Shown here piece by piece: positions 8,993 to 16,504 of a stretch of DNA of 64,000 nucleotides (the stretch's first letter is position 1; each line of letters begins with the position of its first letter). A program made the position numbers and the translations under genes. Source of the stretch: Bog-257 sp963805985 (lineage in GTDB: Bacteria > Acidobacteriota > Terriglobia > Terriglobales > Acidobacteriaceae); NCBI GenBank assembly GCA_963805985.1, contig CAWDWG010000001.1:434001-498000 (forward strand), in the 5' to 3' direction. The notes under the pieces were generated by a model. That model was not told where the DNA came from and did not search any database. It saw only the letters and a list, made by a program, of their open reading frames with translations.

Positions 8993-10570
8993 ATGAAAGC
9001 CGGTTCCTGGATCATTGCTATCGCACTGGCGCTGATGCTTTCCGTATCAGCTCTGGCACAGAACGACTCAGTCGCAACAACTCAATCCGACAGCGCAGCA
9101 ACTGTCTCCAACGCTCCCGACATCTCCACACCGGACGCTCACGTCCGCGCTGTGCGGCTGAGCCAGATAACCGGTGCCGTGGAAGTTGATCGGAACGCAG
9201 GAGCGGGCTTCGAGCCGGCGCTATTGAACCTCCCCATCGTTGAAGGCTTCAAACTGCGAACCGCCGCCGGATTTGCCGAAGTCGAGTTTGAAGACGGCAG
9301 CACACTTCGGGTCACACCGTTTACGGCCGTTGATTTCGACCAGCTACGACGGAAACCTTCCGGCGGCACAGTGTCGGCCGTGCATCTGGACGCTGGTACG
9401 GTTTATGTCAGCATGGCGCGCACCAAGGGCGACGAGTTCACTCTCAGTTTCGCCAAGCAGAGCGCGCGGTTGATGCCTTCCAGCCACGTCCGCTTGTACT
9501 TGAAAGGCGAGTGGGCAAGCCTCTCCGTATTGCACGGCAAGGCGACCGTCGATGCGCCGACCGGAGCTACCACAGTCAGCAAGCGGACAATGAATTTCCA
9601 TCTGCTCGACACGGTGGCAGTCAGCGAGAATAAGAACGCCGCGGCTCCCTACGATGACTGGGACGACGAGGCGATCGACTTCCACGACCATTACGCCAAG
9701 ACCAAGGCCTACGGGAATCCTGCCGACGTTTACGGCATAGCGGACATGAACTATTACGGCAGCTTCGCCAACGTGGGCAGCTGTGGAGTGATGTGGCGGC
9801 CGTACTTCGCGAGCCCGGTCTGGGATCCGTTTGCCAACGGATCATGGGTGTTGTATCCGAGCTGGGGATACGCCTGGGTATCGCCCTATCCGTGGGGATG
9901 GACTGCGTACCATTACGGCGACTGGAGCTACTGTCCCGGGTACGGTTGGGGATGGCAGCGCTCTGGCCGGCAATTCGGAACGCAGCCCGTCGTGGTGAAG
10001 CCTCCCACCGGGTATCGGCTGCCGCCTCCGCCACCGCGACCACGGCCGACTCCGCGCGAGCCTCAAGTTATTGCCGTGAATCGTACTCCGCCGGTCAAGT
10101 CGGAGGTTTTGCCGGGGCAGGCGGTGTTCGTCCGAGGCTCTGCCGGACTGGGTGTTCCGCGAAGCAGTTTTTCCTTGAGTCCATTTTCCAAACAAGCCGA
10201 GCAACAGGGTGCGGCGAAGGCGGCTGTCTGGTCCAATCCTCTGATCGTGTCTAATCGGCCAGGCTCGTTCACGCTGGCGCGTAGCCCGGAAGCTGTTTCG
10301 GGCAAGACTGGAAAGACCTCGGTCGGTGCTCCCAGCTACTTCGGCCGGCCGGGAAGTTATTCCGGCGGGCACTCTGGGTATTCCGGGGGATCTTCGGGCG
10401 GAGGCTACGGCGGCGGACGCTCGGGGGGCGGAGGCTACGGCGGAGGCCGCTCCGGCGGCGGAGGATATTCGGGTGGTGGCTCTTCGGGCGGTGGTGGACA
10501 CAGCTCGGGCGGCGGTGGTGGTAACAGCTCCAGTGGCGGCGGTGGCGGAGGAGGTGGCCGTGGAAGGTAG
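8993..10570 (+). CDS. Secreted FecR-domain protein with Trp/Tyr-rich middle and Gly-rich tail
   Basis: 525-residue exported protein with an excellent ribosome site (AAGGAGG, 6 bases before ATG) and a signal peptide ending SALAQ. Residues about 45-190 form a FecR-like beta domain (LSQITGAVEVDRN, LRTAAGFAEVEFEDGSTLRV, SVLHGKATVDAPTG). Residues about 235-330 are rich in Trp, Tyr and Pro (WRPYFASPVWDPFANGSW, YPSWGYAWVSPYPWGW). A Pro/Arg linker follows, and the last 75 residues are Gly/Ser repeats (GGGYGGGRSGGGG type). This architecture recurs in acidobacterial FecR proteins. It differs from the sigma-regulating FecR of iron uptake because it has no cytoplasmic N-terminal segment and no sigma-factor gene beside it. 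The role is unknown, perhaps in the cell envelope. Confidence 0.85.
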   Translation: MKAGSWIIAIALALMLSVSALAQNDSVATTQSDSAATVSNAPDISTPDAHVRAVRLSQITGAVEVDRNAGAGFEPALLNLPIVEGFKLRTAAGFAEVEFEDGSTLRVTPFTAVDFDQLRRKPSGGTVSAVHLDAGTVYVSMARTKGDEFTLSFAKQSARLMPSSHVRLYLKGEWASLSVLHGKATVDAPTGATTVSKRTMNFHLLDTVAVSENKNAAAPYDDWDDEAIDFHDHYAKTKAYGNPADVYGIADMNYYGSFANVGSCGVMWRPYFASPVWDPFANGSWVLYPSWGYAWVSPYPWGWTAYHYGDWSYCPGYGWGWQRSGRQFGTQPVVVKPPTGYRLPPPPPRPRPTPREPQVIAVNRTPPVKSEVLPGQAVFVRGSAGLGVPRSSFSLSPFSKQAEQQGAAKAAVWSNPLIVSNRPGSFTLARSPEAVSGKTGKTSVGAPSYFGRPGSYSGGHSGYSGGSSGGGYGGGRSGGGGYGGGRSGGGGYSGGGSSGGGGHSSGGGGGNSSSGGGGGGGGRGR

Positions 10571-10610
10571 CGAGTCCACTGGTTCCGCTCCGCATCTAAT
10601 TGAGAAGCGG

Positions 10611-10638
10611 TTGACTTACTGGCCGAGGCTGGTAGAGT
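10611..10638 (+). promoter_or_regulatory. Candidate sigma-70 promoter of the tmRNA gene
   Basis: TTGACT at 10611-10616 and TAGAGT at 10633-10638 are separated by 16 bases. Transcription would start near 10645, about 20 bases before the mature tmRNA 5' end. This is a motif match only. Confidence 0.5.
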
Positions 10639-10664
10639 TAAGTTGATCGCTGTTACTTCAGTAT

Positions 10665-11031
10665 GGGGGCGTCACGGCTTCGACGGAAGTGATTGCGGTA
10701 AAGAGGCATACCGGAGTGCATGCATCCGTAATCGTGTGCAAAAACACAATTGCCACACCACAAATGGCATACGCAGCTTAATTAGTTAAGTTGCCGCTCT
10801 CCTCGGCTTTGCTCATGGGCTGAGAAAGAGCGTCATACAGTGAGCTGGCTTCGGACTCTCCATCTGTGAGTTCGCGGCGAGATCATCAGGTTGGCTGGAT
10901 GCGTTTCTTGTCCGCTCTGAGCGTAGCCAGCGAGAGTGCCGTCTAACACCGGCGCATGAACGTGACTAAGTATGTAGGCTCTTTACTGACAACATTTTCG
11001 GACGCGGGTTCAACTCCCGCCGCCTCCACCA
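10665..11031 (+). ncRNA. ssrA: Transfer-messenger RNA (tmRNA)
   Basis: One-piece tmRNA of 367 bases that rescues stalled ribosomes with SmpB. The 5' end GGGGGCGTCACGGCTTCGAC pairs with the 3' end CGCCTCC-ACCA as a 7-bp acceptor stem. The T-arm GGACGCGGGTTCAACTCCCG and the GACTAAGTATGTAG block before it match the family. The tag reading frame ends in codons for Met-Ala-Tyr-Ala-Ala followed by TAA at about 10779-10781. Read back in that frame the tag is (K)NTIATPQMAYAA, ending in the usual degradation-type AYAA. A possible GCA resume codon just upstream is in a different frame (see findings). Confidence 0.96.
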
Positions 11032-11087
11032 TTCTAATCTGCTGATTCTAGGGTATTTACAAACCATCCCCGATATATTGGACCGTC

Positions 11088-11118
11088 TTTGTACCGTCGC
11101 TTCGGCAGGCGGTACAAA
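11088..11118. other. Perfect 9-bp inverted repeat after tmRNA
   Basis: TTTGTACCG at 11088-11096 and CGGTACAAA at 11110-11118 can form a stem with a 13-base loop. There is no following T-run, so it is not a clear Rho-independent terminator. It could be a tmRNA 3' processing or termination element, or a remnant attachment site, since tmRNA 3' ends are common integration targets. No integrase gene is nearby. Confidence 0.4.
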
Positions 11119-11185
11119 GAGATCGGTTTTGGGCCTATTGGTTTATATTCCGCCACATCTGCTTGCCCGAAAAGGTCGTACCAGC

Positions 11186-12811
11186 TCAGTTTCCCCCGTT
11201 TGCCGCATTCGTTATTTGGGTCATTACCTGATTGAGGTTGAAGCTGGCCGGTGTCTGGCGTGGGGGAAATTCCTTAAAGCTGCTCAGCCACTGACCGACG
11301 TAGGCTGCAGCGGGAACGATTAAATAGACACGATCGAGCCGCCAGTGCGAGTAGTCGATGCCTTCGTATTCAGCCCGCTCGAACGGATCGGCATGCAGGT
11401 CGAAGAGCTTGGGAACGCGCAACTGAACGAAAGGCGTCTCCCAAACCGAGAAGCCATGTGCTGGCTGCTCCAGGAACAACATCTTCCAGCGGTTGTAGCG
11501 CAACGCAGCAGGCTCGCCGTCATCGGTCCAATAGAGGAATTCATGGCGGGGACCTTCCTTCGTCTCACCCTTGAAATAAGGCATGAAGTTGTAGCCATCG
11601 AGATGGACCTTGTAGGTCATCGCGCCCGCCTGGTAGCCGGTTAACAATTTCTCCTTCACGTCGGGCACGCCCGCGGCGGCCATCAGCGTGGGGACCATGT
11701 CCTCATGCGCGGTGATGTCGTTGACGACGGTTCCGGGCTTGATTACGCCGGGCCAGCGAATGACGAAAGGAATGCGGTATCCGCCCTCCCAGCTTGTGTT
11801 TTTCTCACCGCGGAAGGGAGTGGTGCCACCGTCGGGCCAGCTCATCGCCTCCGCGCCATTGTCGGTCGAGAAAATGACAATCGTATTGTTCGCGATCCCG
11901 AGGTCATCGAGCTTCTTCAAAATCACGCCGATGTTGTCGTCCAGTTGCGTCATGCCGGCGCCGTAGAGACCCTTCTCATTGACCATGGCCGCGTACTTGG
12001 GCGACAGATGGGTCCAGATGTGCATACGGGTGGTGTTATGCCAGATGAAGAATGGCTTGCCCGCCTTCACGGAGCGGTCGATGTCATCCAGAGTGGCGGC
12101 CAGGAACTCGTCGTCGACGGTTTCCATGCGCTTCTTGGTGAGCGGGCCAGTGTCCTCGCAAGTCTGCTTGCCCCATGGGCCGAAGCGCGGATCGGCCGGC
12201 GCAGGGTTGTCCGTGGCAGTGGCTTTGCACTTGAATACCCCCCGTGGTCCAAACTCCGCCGTGAAGCTGGGGTCCTTCGGGTAATCGATATTCTCCGGCT
12301 CTTCTTCAGCGTTCAGGTGATAGAAGTTGCCGAAGAACTCATCGAAACCGTGTACGGTAGGAAGAAATTCGTTGCGATCGCCAAGATGGTTCTTGCCGTT
12401 CTGGAAGGTCATGTAGCCGAGCGGCTTCAAGAGTTCTGCCAGCGTAGGATCTTCTTTGTGCAGTCCGATGGGCGAGCCCGGCAGCCCAACCTTGGTGAGG
12501 CCGGTGCGGATCGGGCTTTGCCCGGTAATGAAGGCCGCGCGTCCGGCGGTGCAGCTCTGCTGCGCGTAGTAATCGGTGAACAGCGCGCCTTCGTGGGCGA
12601 TCCGATCAATATTAGGCGTGCCGTAATGCATCATGCCCTGGTTGTAAGCGTTGACGTTCCAGTAGCCGATGTCATCGCCAAAGATGACCAGAATGTTGGG
12701 CTTCTTCGCGCCTGCCGCTGGCGCTTGCGCGGTTGCATTGCTACCCGCAAGAAAGCTGGAGAGGGCGAGCGCTCCCAGAGCTACGTTGCGAAGGCCTGTA
12801 CCTAGATCCAT
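11186..12811 (-). CDS. Arylsulfatase (type I, formylglycine-dependent), exported
   Basis: 541-residue sulfatase of the alkaline-phosphatase superfamily. A Sec signal peptide (LGALALSSFLAGSNATAQA) is followed by KKPNILVIFGDDIGYWN with the metal-binding Asp pair. QQSCTAGRAAFITGQ at about residue 85 is the formylglycine site, with Cys87 the residue to be oxidised; it reads C-T-A-G-R, an Ala variant of C-x-P-x-R. Further on are NGKNHLGDRNEFLPT, VIFSTDNGAEAMSWPDGG and RGEKNTSWEGGYRIPFVIRWPG. The ATG at 12811 follows AAAGGA. The substrate is unknown; related enzymes cleave sulfate esters in the periplasm. No formylglycine-generating enzyme gene is in the window. Confidence 0.93.
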   Translation of the reverse strand: MDLGTGLRNVALGALALSSFLAGSNATAQAPAAGAKKPNILVIFGDDIGYWNVNAYNQGMMHYGTPNIDRIAHEGALFTDYYAQQSCTAGRAAFITGQSPIRTGLTKVGLPGSPIGLHKEDPTLAELLKPLGYMTFQNGKNHLGDRNEFLPTVHGFDEFFGNFYHLNAEEEPENIDYPKDPSFTAEFGPRGVFKCKATATDNPAPADPRFGPWGKQTCEDTGPLTKKRMETVDDEFLAATLDDIDRSVKAGKPFFIWHNTTRMHIWTHLSPKYAAMVNEKGLYGAGMTQLDDNIGVILKKLDDLGIANNTIVIFSTDNGAEAMSWPDGGTTPFRGEKNTSWEGGYRIPFVIRWPGVIKPGTVVNDITAHEDMVPTLMAAAGVPDVKEKLLTGYQAGAMTYKVHLDGYNFMPYFKGETKEGPRHEFLYWTDDGEPAALRYNRWKMLFLEQPAHGFSVWETPFVQLRVPKLFDLHADPFERAEYEGIDYSHWRLDRVYLIVPAAAYVGQWLSSFKEFPPRQTPASFNLNQVMTQITNAANGGN

Positions 12812-13117
12812 ATTTTTTCCTTTCAGCTGGTTCTGGAGAGCGATCGTGGGGAGGGTTGCCTCTCCGCAGAGTCCAGTTCACTCCAACGGCGGCCTTTGGG
12901 CAACTGGTAGTTATGACAGGGGGCCTTCCATATTCTTCTAGACCTGAAAGGTTGGCAGATTCCTGGGGCTTCCGGCGAGTGACACGCGCGGCAGGATGTC
13001 TTTCATGTCGGCATCGATGTGCTGCCAGTGCAGAACGATTCGGGATTTGGCTATCAGCTCTGGGACTTGGCGGCGAATTCCTCGGTGAAGCTTGAGCCCG
13101 GGGAAACCTCGGGGGGC
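12812..13117. other. Intergenic region upstream of the sulfatase gene
   Basis: The 306 bases between the sulfatase start and the next gene hold no recognised gene. Minus-strand frames are open in part: about 40 codons ending near 12940 read smoothly (ELIAKSRIVLHWQHIDADM and onward), and an overlapping plus-strand frame (VGIDVLPVQNDSGFGYQLW) is also open. Either may be a gene remnant, but neither is assignable. Confidence 0.4.
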
Positions 13118-14119
13118 TTACGGGGAGGATGAGTGGCGAGAAGTCCACTTAGGCAAGACGAATTCCTGGACGACACCAAGCGCCATGCGACCGCCGACAC
13201 CGATTAATGTACCGCGAAGCACCAGTCCCGGGCCGCGGTCCTGGGTTGGATAGTAGACATTCTGCAGCGCACCCACTGCCACGTCGCCGCCGAGATCAGA
13301 CCAATCGATTTCACGCTGGCCATTGTCGCGTCTGGTGATAAACCCATTTTCGAGGGCGTGCCGGAGGCGGGATTTGGTCGTGCCCGTGCCTTGATAGACA
13401 TAGCGCGGGTCCTGGTGCAGCAGAGAGGCCAAGACTCCATCGCCCAACATGATCTTGGCGTACCCGCCGGCAAAGGTGGCACCGAGGCGCTGGCCAAAGG
13501 CGGCTGCGCCCTGACCATAGCTCGGGTAGTTGAGCGCTTGATAAATTCCGGCGTTGGCGCCGAATCCCGCGATGGTGACGGGGTCCATCAACGTGCGGAA
13601 TGCCAACTTAAACTTGAGCTTCGCCGTGAGCGGCGCGGGGTGCTTGTCGTAGGTTACGTAAAAGTTCGGTATGACGCGAAAAACCCGCTGCTGCTCGGCG
13701 ATTTTGACCTGTTCAACGGCTATCTGCTCCGGGCTCGCCGCCGTCACAGAAGTTTCTACGGGCGCGATGGCGAGTTTGATGCCCGTCAATATGAAATCCT
13801 GCCCGGGTTGGAGGATGATTTCTCCGGAAGTCCAATTCTTTAGCTCGGATGCGCTGACCACGATATGCACCGGCGTTCCCGATTGGATGCCGTCGAACTT
13901 GAAGAATCCATTCTCGTCGGCAACGGTCGTGCGATGCTCGGCCGCCCCCTGCAAATCGACAGTCGCTTTCGGAACGGCACCACCGGTGATGTCGAGCACC
14001 GTGCCTTCGATTGCGCTCGTGTCGGGGAGTTGCCGCGGAGGCTGCTGCGCCATAGCAAGGGTGGCTGCCCACAGGTTGGCAATAAGCACTAAGACTAACC
14101 GGGCGATTCGATGGAACAT
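13118..14119 (-). CDS. Exported protein with N-terminal carboxypeptidase-regulatory-like domain
   Basis: 333-residue protein with a signal peptide (LVLIANLWAATLAMAQ). Residues about 35-110 form a carboxypeptidase D regulatory-like beta-sandwich (SAIEGTVLDITGGAVPKA, VADENGFFKFDGIQSG), as in many acidobacterial outer-membrane proteins. The rest (residues 150-333: RVIPNFYVTY, KFKLAFRTLMDP, MLGDGVLASLLHQDPRYVYQG) is a conserved acidobacterial region of unknown function, perhaps a membrane-associated barrel. The protein is much shorter than the TonB-dependent receptors that share the N-terminal domain and has no plug, so it is a separate family. Confidence 0.8.
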   Translation of the reverse strand: MFHRIARLVLVLIANLWAATLAMAQQPPRQLPDTSAIEGTVLDITGGAVPKATVDLQGAAEHRTTVADENGFFKFDGIQSGTPVHIVVSASELKNWTSGEIILQPGQDFILTGIKLAIAPVETSVTAASPEQIAVEQVKIAEQQRVFRVIPNFYVTYDKHPAPLTAKLKFKLAFRTLMDPVTIAGFGANAGIYQALNYPSYGQGAAAFGQRLGATFAGGYAKIMLGDGVLASLLHQDPRYVYQGTGTTKSRLRHALENGFITRRDNGQREIDWSDLGGDVAVGALQNVYYPTQDRGPGLVLRGTLIGVGGRMALGVVQEFVLPKWTSRHSSSP

Positions 14120-14563
14120 GACAGTATTCTGCGTCCGTTGCGTCCAATCGGCTGGTCAAACGCCGATCGGCGTAATTATGGGTCTAAGCGCTTCCTCTCG
14201 CGGTGCCTCGGAGATTCCACGCGGCATCGACTCCAAGAGCATTTAGACGCCATAGACCGTTCGCGGACTCATTCTTTCCTGGAGAAATCTCCGCTATCAG
14301 GCAAGTGAACGGAAAGTAAACGGCACCCGGCATTGATTTTGCAATGACTTGTTGGTTTTCACCCGCGACTTTTCAGCCAGGGGCAAACCCCCATCATGCG
14401 CGAGGAAACATTCGCATTAGCGGCTGATTTGGGTTATGACTGCGGGAATCCGCAGTCCGCCGATTTCATCTTTGTCGAGGTCTTGAGCATCACATATTGT
14501 GTGCACCAGTGCGATCCAACCCCGGTGCCCTTAAACCAGAATTCGTACGAAAGAGGAGTCGCG
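14120..14563. other. Intergenic region with one perfect hairpin
   Basis: 444 bases between divergent genes. The only clear structure is GACTGCGG-GAAT-CCGCAGTC at 14438-14457, an 8-bp stem with a 4-base loop about 105 bases before the reductase start; it could lie in that gene's leader. No convincing promoter or small gene was recognised. Confidence 0.45.
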
Positions 14564-15550
14564 GTGCAAAAGCGCAAGCTTGGAAAAAGCAATCTTGAAG
14601 TATCTGCTATCGGCCTGGGATGTATGGGGCTGAGTTTTGGGTTCGGGCCGGCGGTGGACAAACACACGGGAATCGCGTTGATACGGGCGGCGGTCGAGCG
14701 CGGCGTGACATTCTTCGACACGGCGGAGGCCTACGGGCCGTATGCCAACGAGGAGCTTGTGGGCGAAGCTCTCGCTCCTTTTCGCAAAGATGTGGTGATC
14801 GCCACCAAGTTCGGTTTCAAGTACGAGGGCGGCAAACAGGTTGGCCTGGACAGCCGGCCGGAGCACGTCAAGGAGGTCGCCGAGGCCTCACTCAAGCGCC
14901 TGAAGACCGACGTCATCGATCTGTTCTATCAGCACCGTGTCGATCCCGAGGTCCCGATCGAAGACGTCGCCGGAGCCATCAAGGACCTAATCCACGAAGG
15001 CAAGGTCAAGCACTTTGGGATGTCCGAAGCGGGGGTACAGACTATCCGGCGCGCCCACGCGGTCCAGCCCGTCACCGCACTGCAGAGTGAGTACTCGCTG
15101 TGGTTTCGAGAGCCTGAGGCGGAGGTGATTCCCACGCTCGAGGAACTGGGAATCGGATTCGTTCCTTTCTCTCCTCTCGGCAAGGGGTTTCTGACCGGCA
15201 AGATCAGTCACGAGACAGAGTTCGCGGAAGGCGATTTCCGCAACATCGTCCCTCGCTTCACGGCGGAGAACAGGAAGGCGAATCAGGCGATGGTGGATAT
15301 GGTCGGCAGATTCGCGCAGCAGAAGAAGACGACACCGGCGCAGATCGCAATTGCGTGGCTGCTGGCGCAGAAGCCATGGATCGTGCCGATCCCGGGCACA
15401 ACCAAGCTGCATCGACTGGAGGAAAATCTCGGGGCGGTTGACGTGACGCTCTCGCCCGAGGAATGTCAGGAACTCAGAAACGCCGCGTCCAAAATCCCGA
15501 TGCAGGGCGCCCGATACCCGGAACACCTGCAACGAATGGTAGGCCGGTAA
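14564..15550 (+). CDS. Aldo/keto reductase (AKR13-like)
   Basis: 328-residue NADPH-dependent oxidoreductase of the aldo/keto reductase fold. The start MQKRKLGKSNLEVSAIGLGC is typical. The tetrad is visible as Asp and Tyr in FFDTAEAYGPYANEELVG, Lys in VVIATKFGFK and His in DLFYQHRVDP. Cofactor-binding segments SEYSLWFREPE, VPFSPLGKGFLTGK and PWIVPIPGTTKLHRLEEN follow. The GTG at 14564 is chosen because AGGAG lies 6-10 bases upstream and the family start follows. The open frame upstream looks non-coding. Substrates of such enzymes are carbonyl compounds, but the physiological one is not known. Confidence 0.93.
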   Translation: MQKRKLGKSNLEVSAIGLGCMGLSFGFGPAVDKHTGIALIRAAVERGVTFFDTAEAYGPYANEELVGEALAPFRKDVVIATKFGFKYEGGKQVGLDSRPEHVKEVAEASLKRLKTDVIDLFYQHRVDPEVPIEDVAGAIKDLIHEGKVKHFGMSEAGVQTIRRAHAVQPVTALQSEYSLWFREPEAEVIPTLEELGIGFVPFSPLGKGFLTGKISHETEFAEGDFRNIVPRFTAENRKANQAMVDMVGRFAQQKKTTPAQIAIAWLLAQKPWIVPIPGTTKLHRLEENLGAVDVTLSPEECQELRNAASKIPMQGARYPEHLQRMVGR

Positions 15551-15569
15551 CACTCGTACTGGCTCTTCC

Positions 15570-15710
15570 CACTTATTCGAAAATTGCGAATGAGTGGGGC
15601 GGACCAATTTGAGATTGGTTGTCTGAACGAAAAGACCCACCCTAGCCAAAAGACGGCTAGGATGGGGAACCCGGACTCTTCTCACTCATTTGAAGTCGCG
15701 AATGAGTGGA
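15570..15710. repeat. Palindromic repeat flanked by two small hairpins
   Basis: The centre (15629-15672) has arms CCCACCCTAGCC and GGCTAGGATGGGG; copies occur at 18995-19040 and 19147-19190, with a half copy at 16439-16453. It is flanked by CACTTATTCG/CGAATGAGTG at about 15570-15596 and CACTCATT/AATGAGTG at about 15683-15710. The CGAATGAGTGG words at the right of both hairpins are direct repeats. Confidence 0.75.
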
Positions 15711-15769
15711 GCACCCCGAATACAATAAGCCGGCGCGTGCCATTGCGCCTCTCCTCAAAGCCTGACAAC

Positions 15770-16423
15770 ATGAGTGGCAAGATGCCGGATTTCGTAGTGA
15801 TCGGTGTTCAGCCGTCGAAGCCTGCAATCATTGGGGCTCGGAAGCCGAGCGCCTCAGTGCTTTGGATACAGGGTGTCACACTGGTATGGATGCTGGTGGA
15901 ATTCGGGGTCTCAGCATATGCGGCTGTAACGGCTCACAGCCCTGCGATGTTGGCCTTTGGTTCCGACAGCCTGGTAGAACTCTTGTCCGCGGCGGTTGTG
16001 CTCTTGCAGTGGATCCCGGGCATGTCTATCTCGGAACGAAGGGCAAGCCGGGCAGCCGGAGGCCTGCTCTTTGTACTTGCTATTGTGGTTGCAGCGATTG
16101 CTGTTACGTCATTGGCTCTGCGGATGCGGCCTACAATAAGTCGCGCGGGCATAGCAATTACTATCGCGGCGCTGATCGCGATGCCTGTTTTAGCCTTCCT
16201 CAAGCGCCGTGAGGCTCGCCGGAGTCTCAATGCAGCTCTGGCGGCCGATGCAGTGCAATCCGCTACCTGCGCGTATCTTGCACTCATCACACTGGCTGGC
16301 CTCGCCATTAACGCAGCGTTCCATATCGCATGGTTCGATTCGGTTGCCGCTTTGATTGCTGTCCCCATCCTCGTGAAGGAAGGCAGATCGGCCTGGCAAG
16401 GCCATATCTGCGGATGTTGCTGA
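15770..16423 (+). CDS. Cation-efflux (CDF-like) transmembrane protein
   Basis: 217-residue membrane protein with about six hydrophobic helices. ASVLWIQGVTLVWMLVEFGV, then HSPAMLAFGSDSLVELLSA, resembles the second helix region of cation diffusion facilitators (usually HS.A.L.DA.HSL.D). A second, degenerate metal-type segment is AALAADAVQSATCAY. It ends in CGCC and lacks the cytoplasmic C-terminal domain of the CDF family. Metal specificity is not predictable, and the Ser/Asp pattern suggests a divergent site. The start is uncertain between ATG at 15770 and ATG at 15782. Confidence 0.75.
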   Translation: MSGKMPDFVVIGVQPSKPAIIGARKPSASVLWIQGVTLVWMLVEFGVSAYAAVTAHSPAMLAFGSDSLVELLSAAVVLLQWIPGMSISERRASRAAGGLLFVLAIVVAAIAVTSLALRMRPTISRAGIAITIAALIAMPVLAFLKRREARRSLNAALAADAVQSATCAYLALITLAGLAINAAFHIAWFDSVAALIAVPILVKEGRSAWQGHICGCC

Positions 16424-16504
16424 GAGCCCGATTTTCACTCTAGGATGGGGCACCCGGATCAGTTCCAATCCCACATCCCTACGTTGACTTCCTTAGGTCT
16501 CCGC

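Noticed and set aside
10665..11185. Genomic island at the tmRNA gene
   Set aside because: No integrase, no direct repeat of the tmRNA 3' end and no foreign gene block was found downstream within the window.
11078..11323. Short plus-strand frame after the tmRNA
   Set aside because: It overlaps the sulfatase 3' end and has no ribosome site; its start lies in the inverted-repeat region.
12741..13148. Minus-strand frame of 135 codons upstream of the sulfatase
   Set aside because: It overlaps the ends of two better genes and has Arg/Pro-rich shadow composition; at most a 40-codon stretch in another frame may be a remnant.
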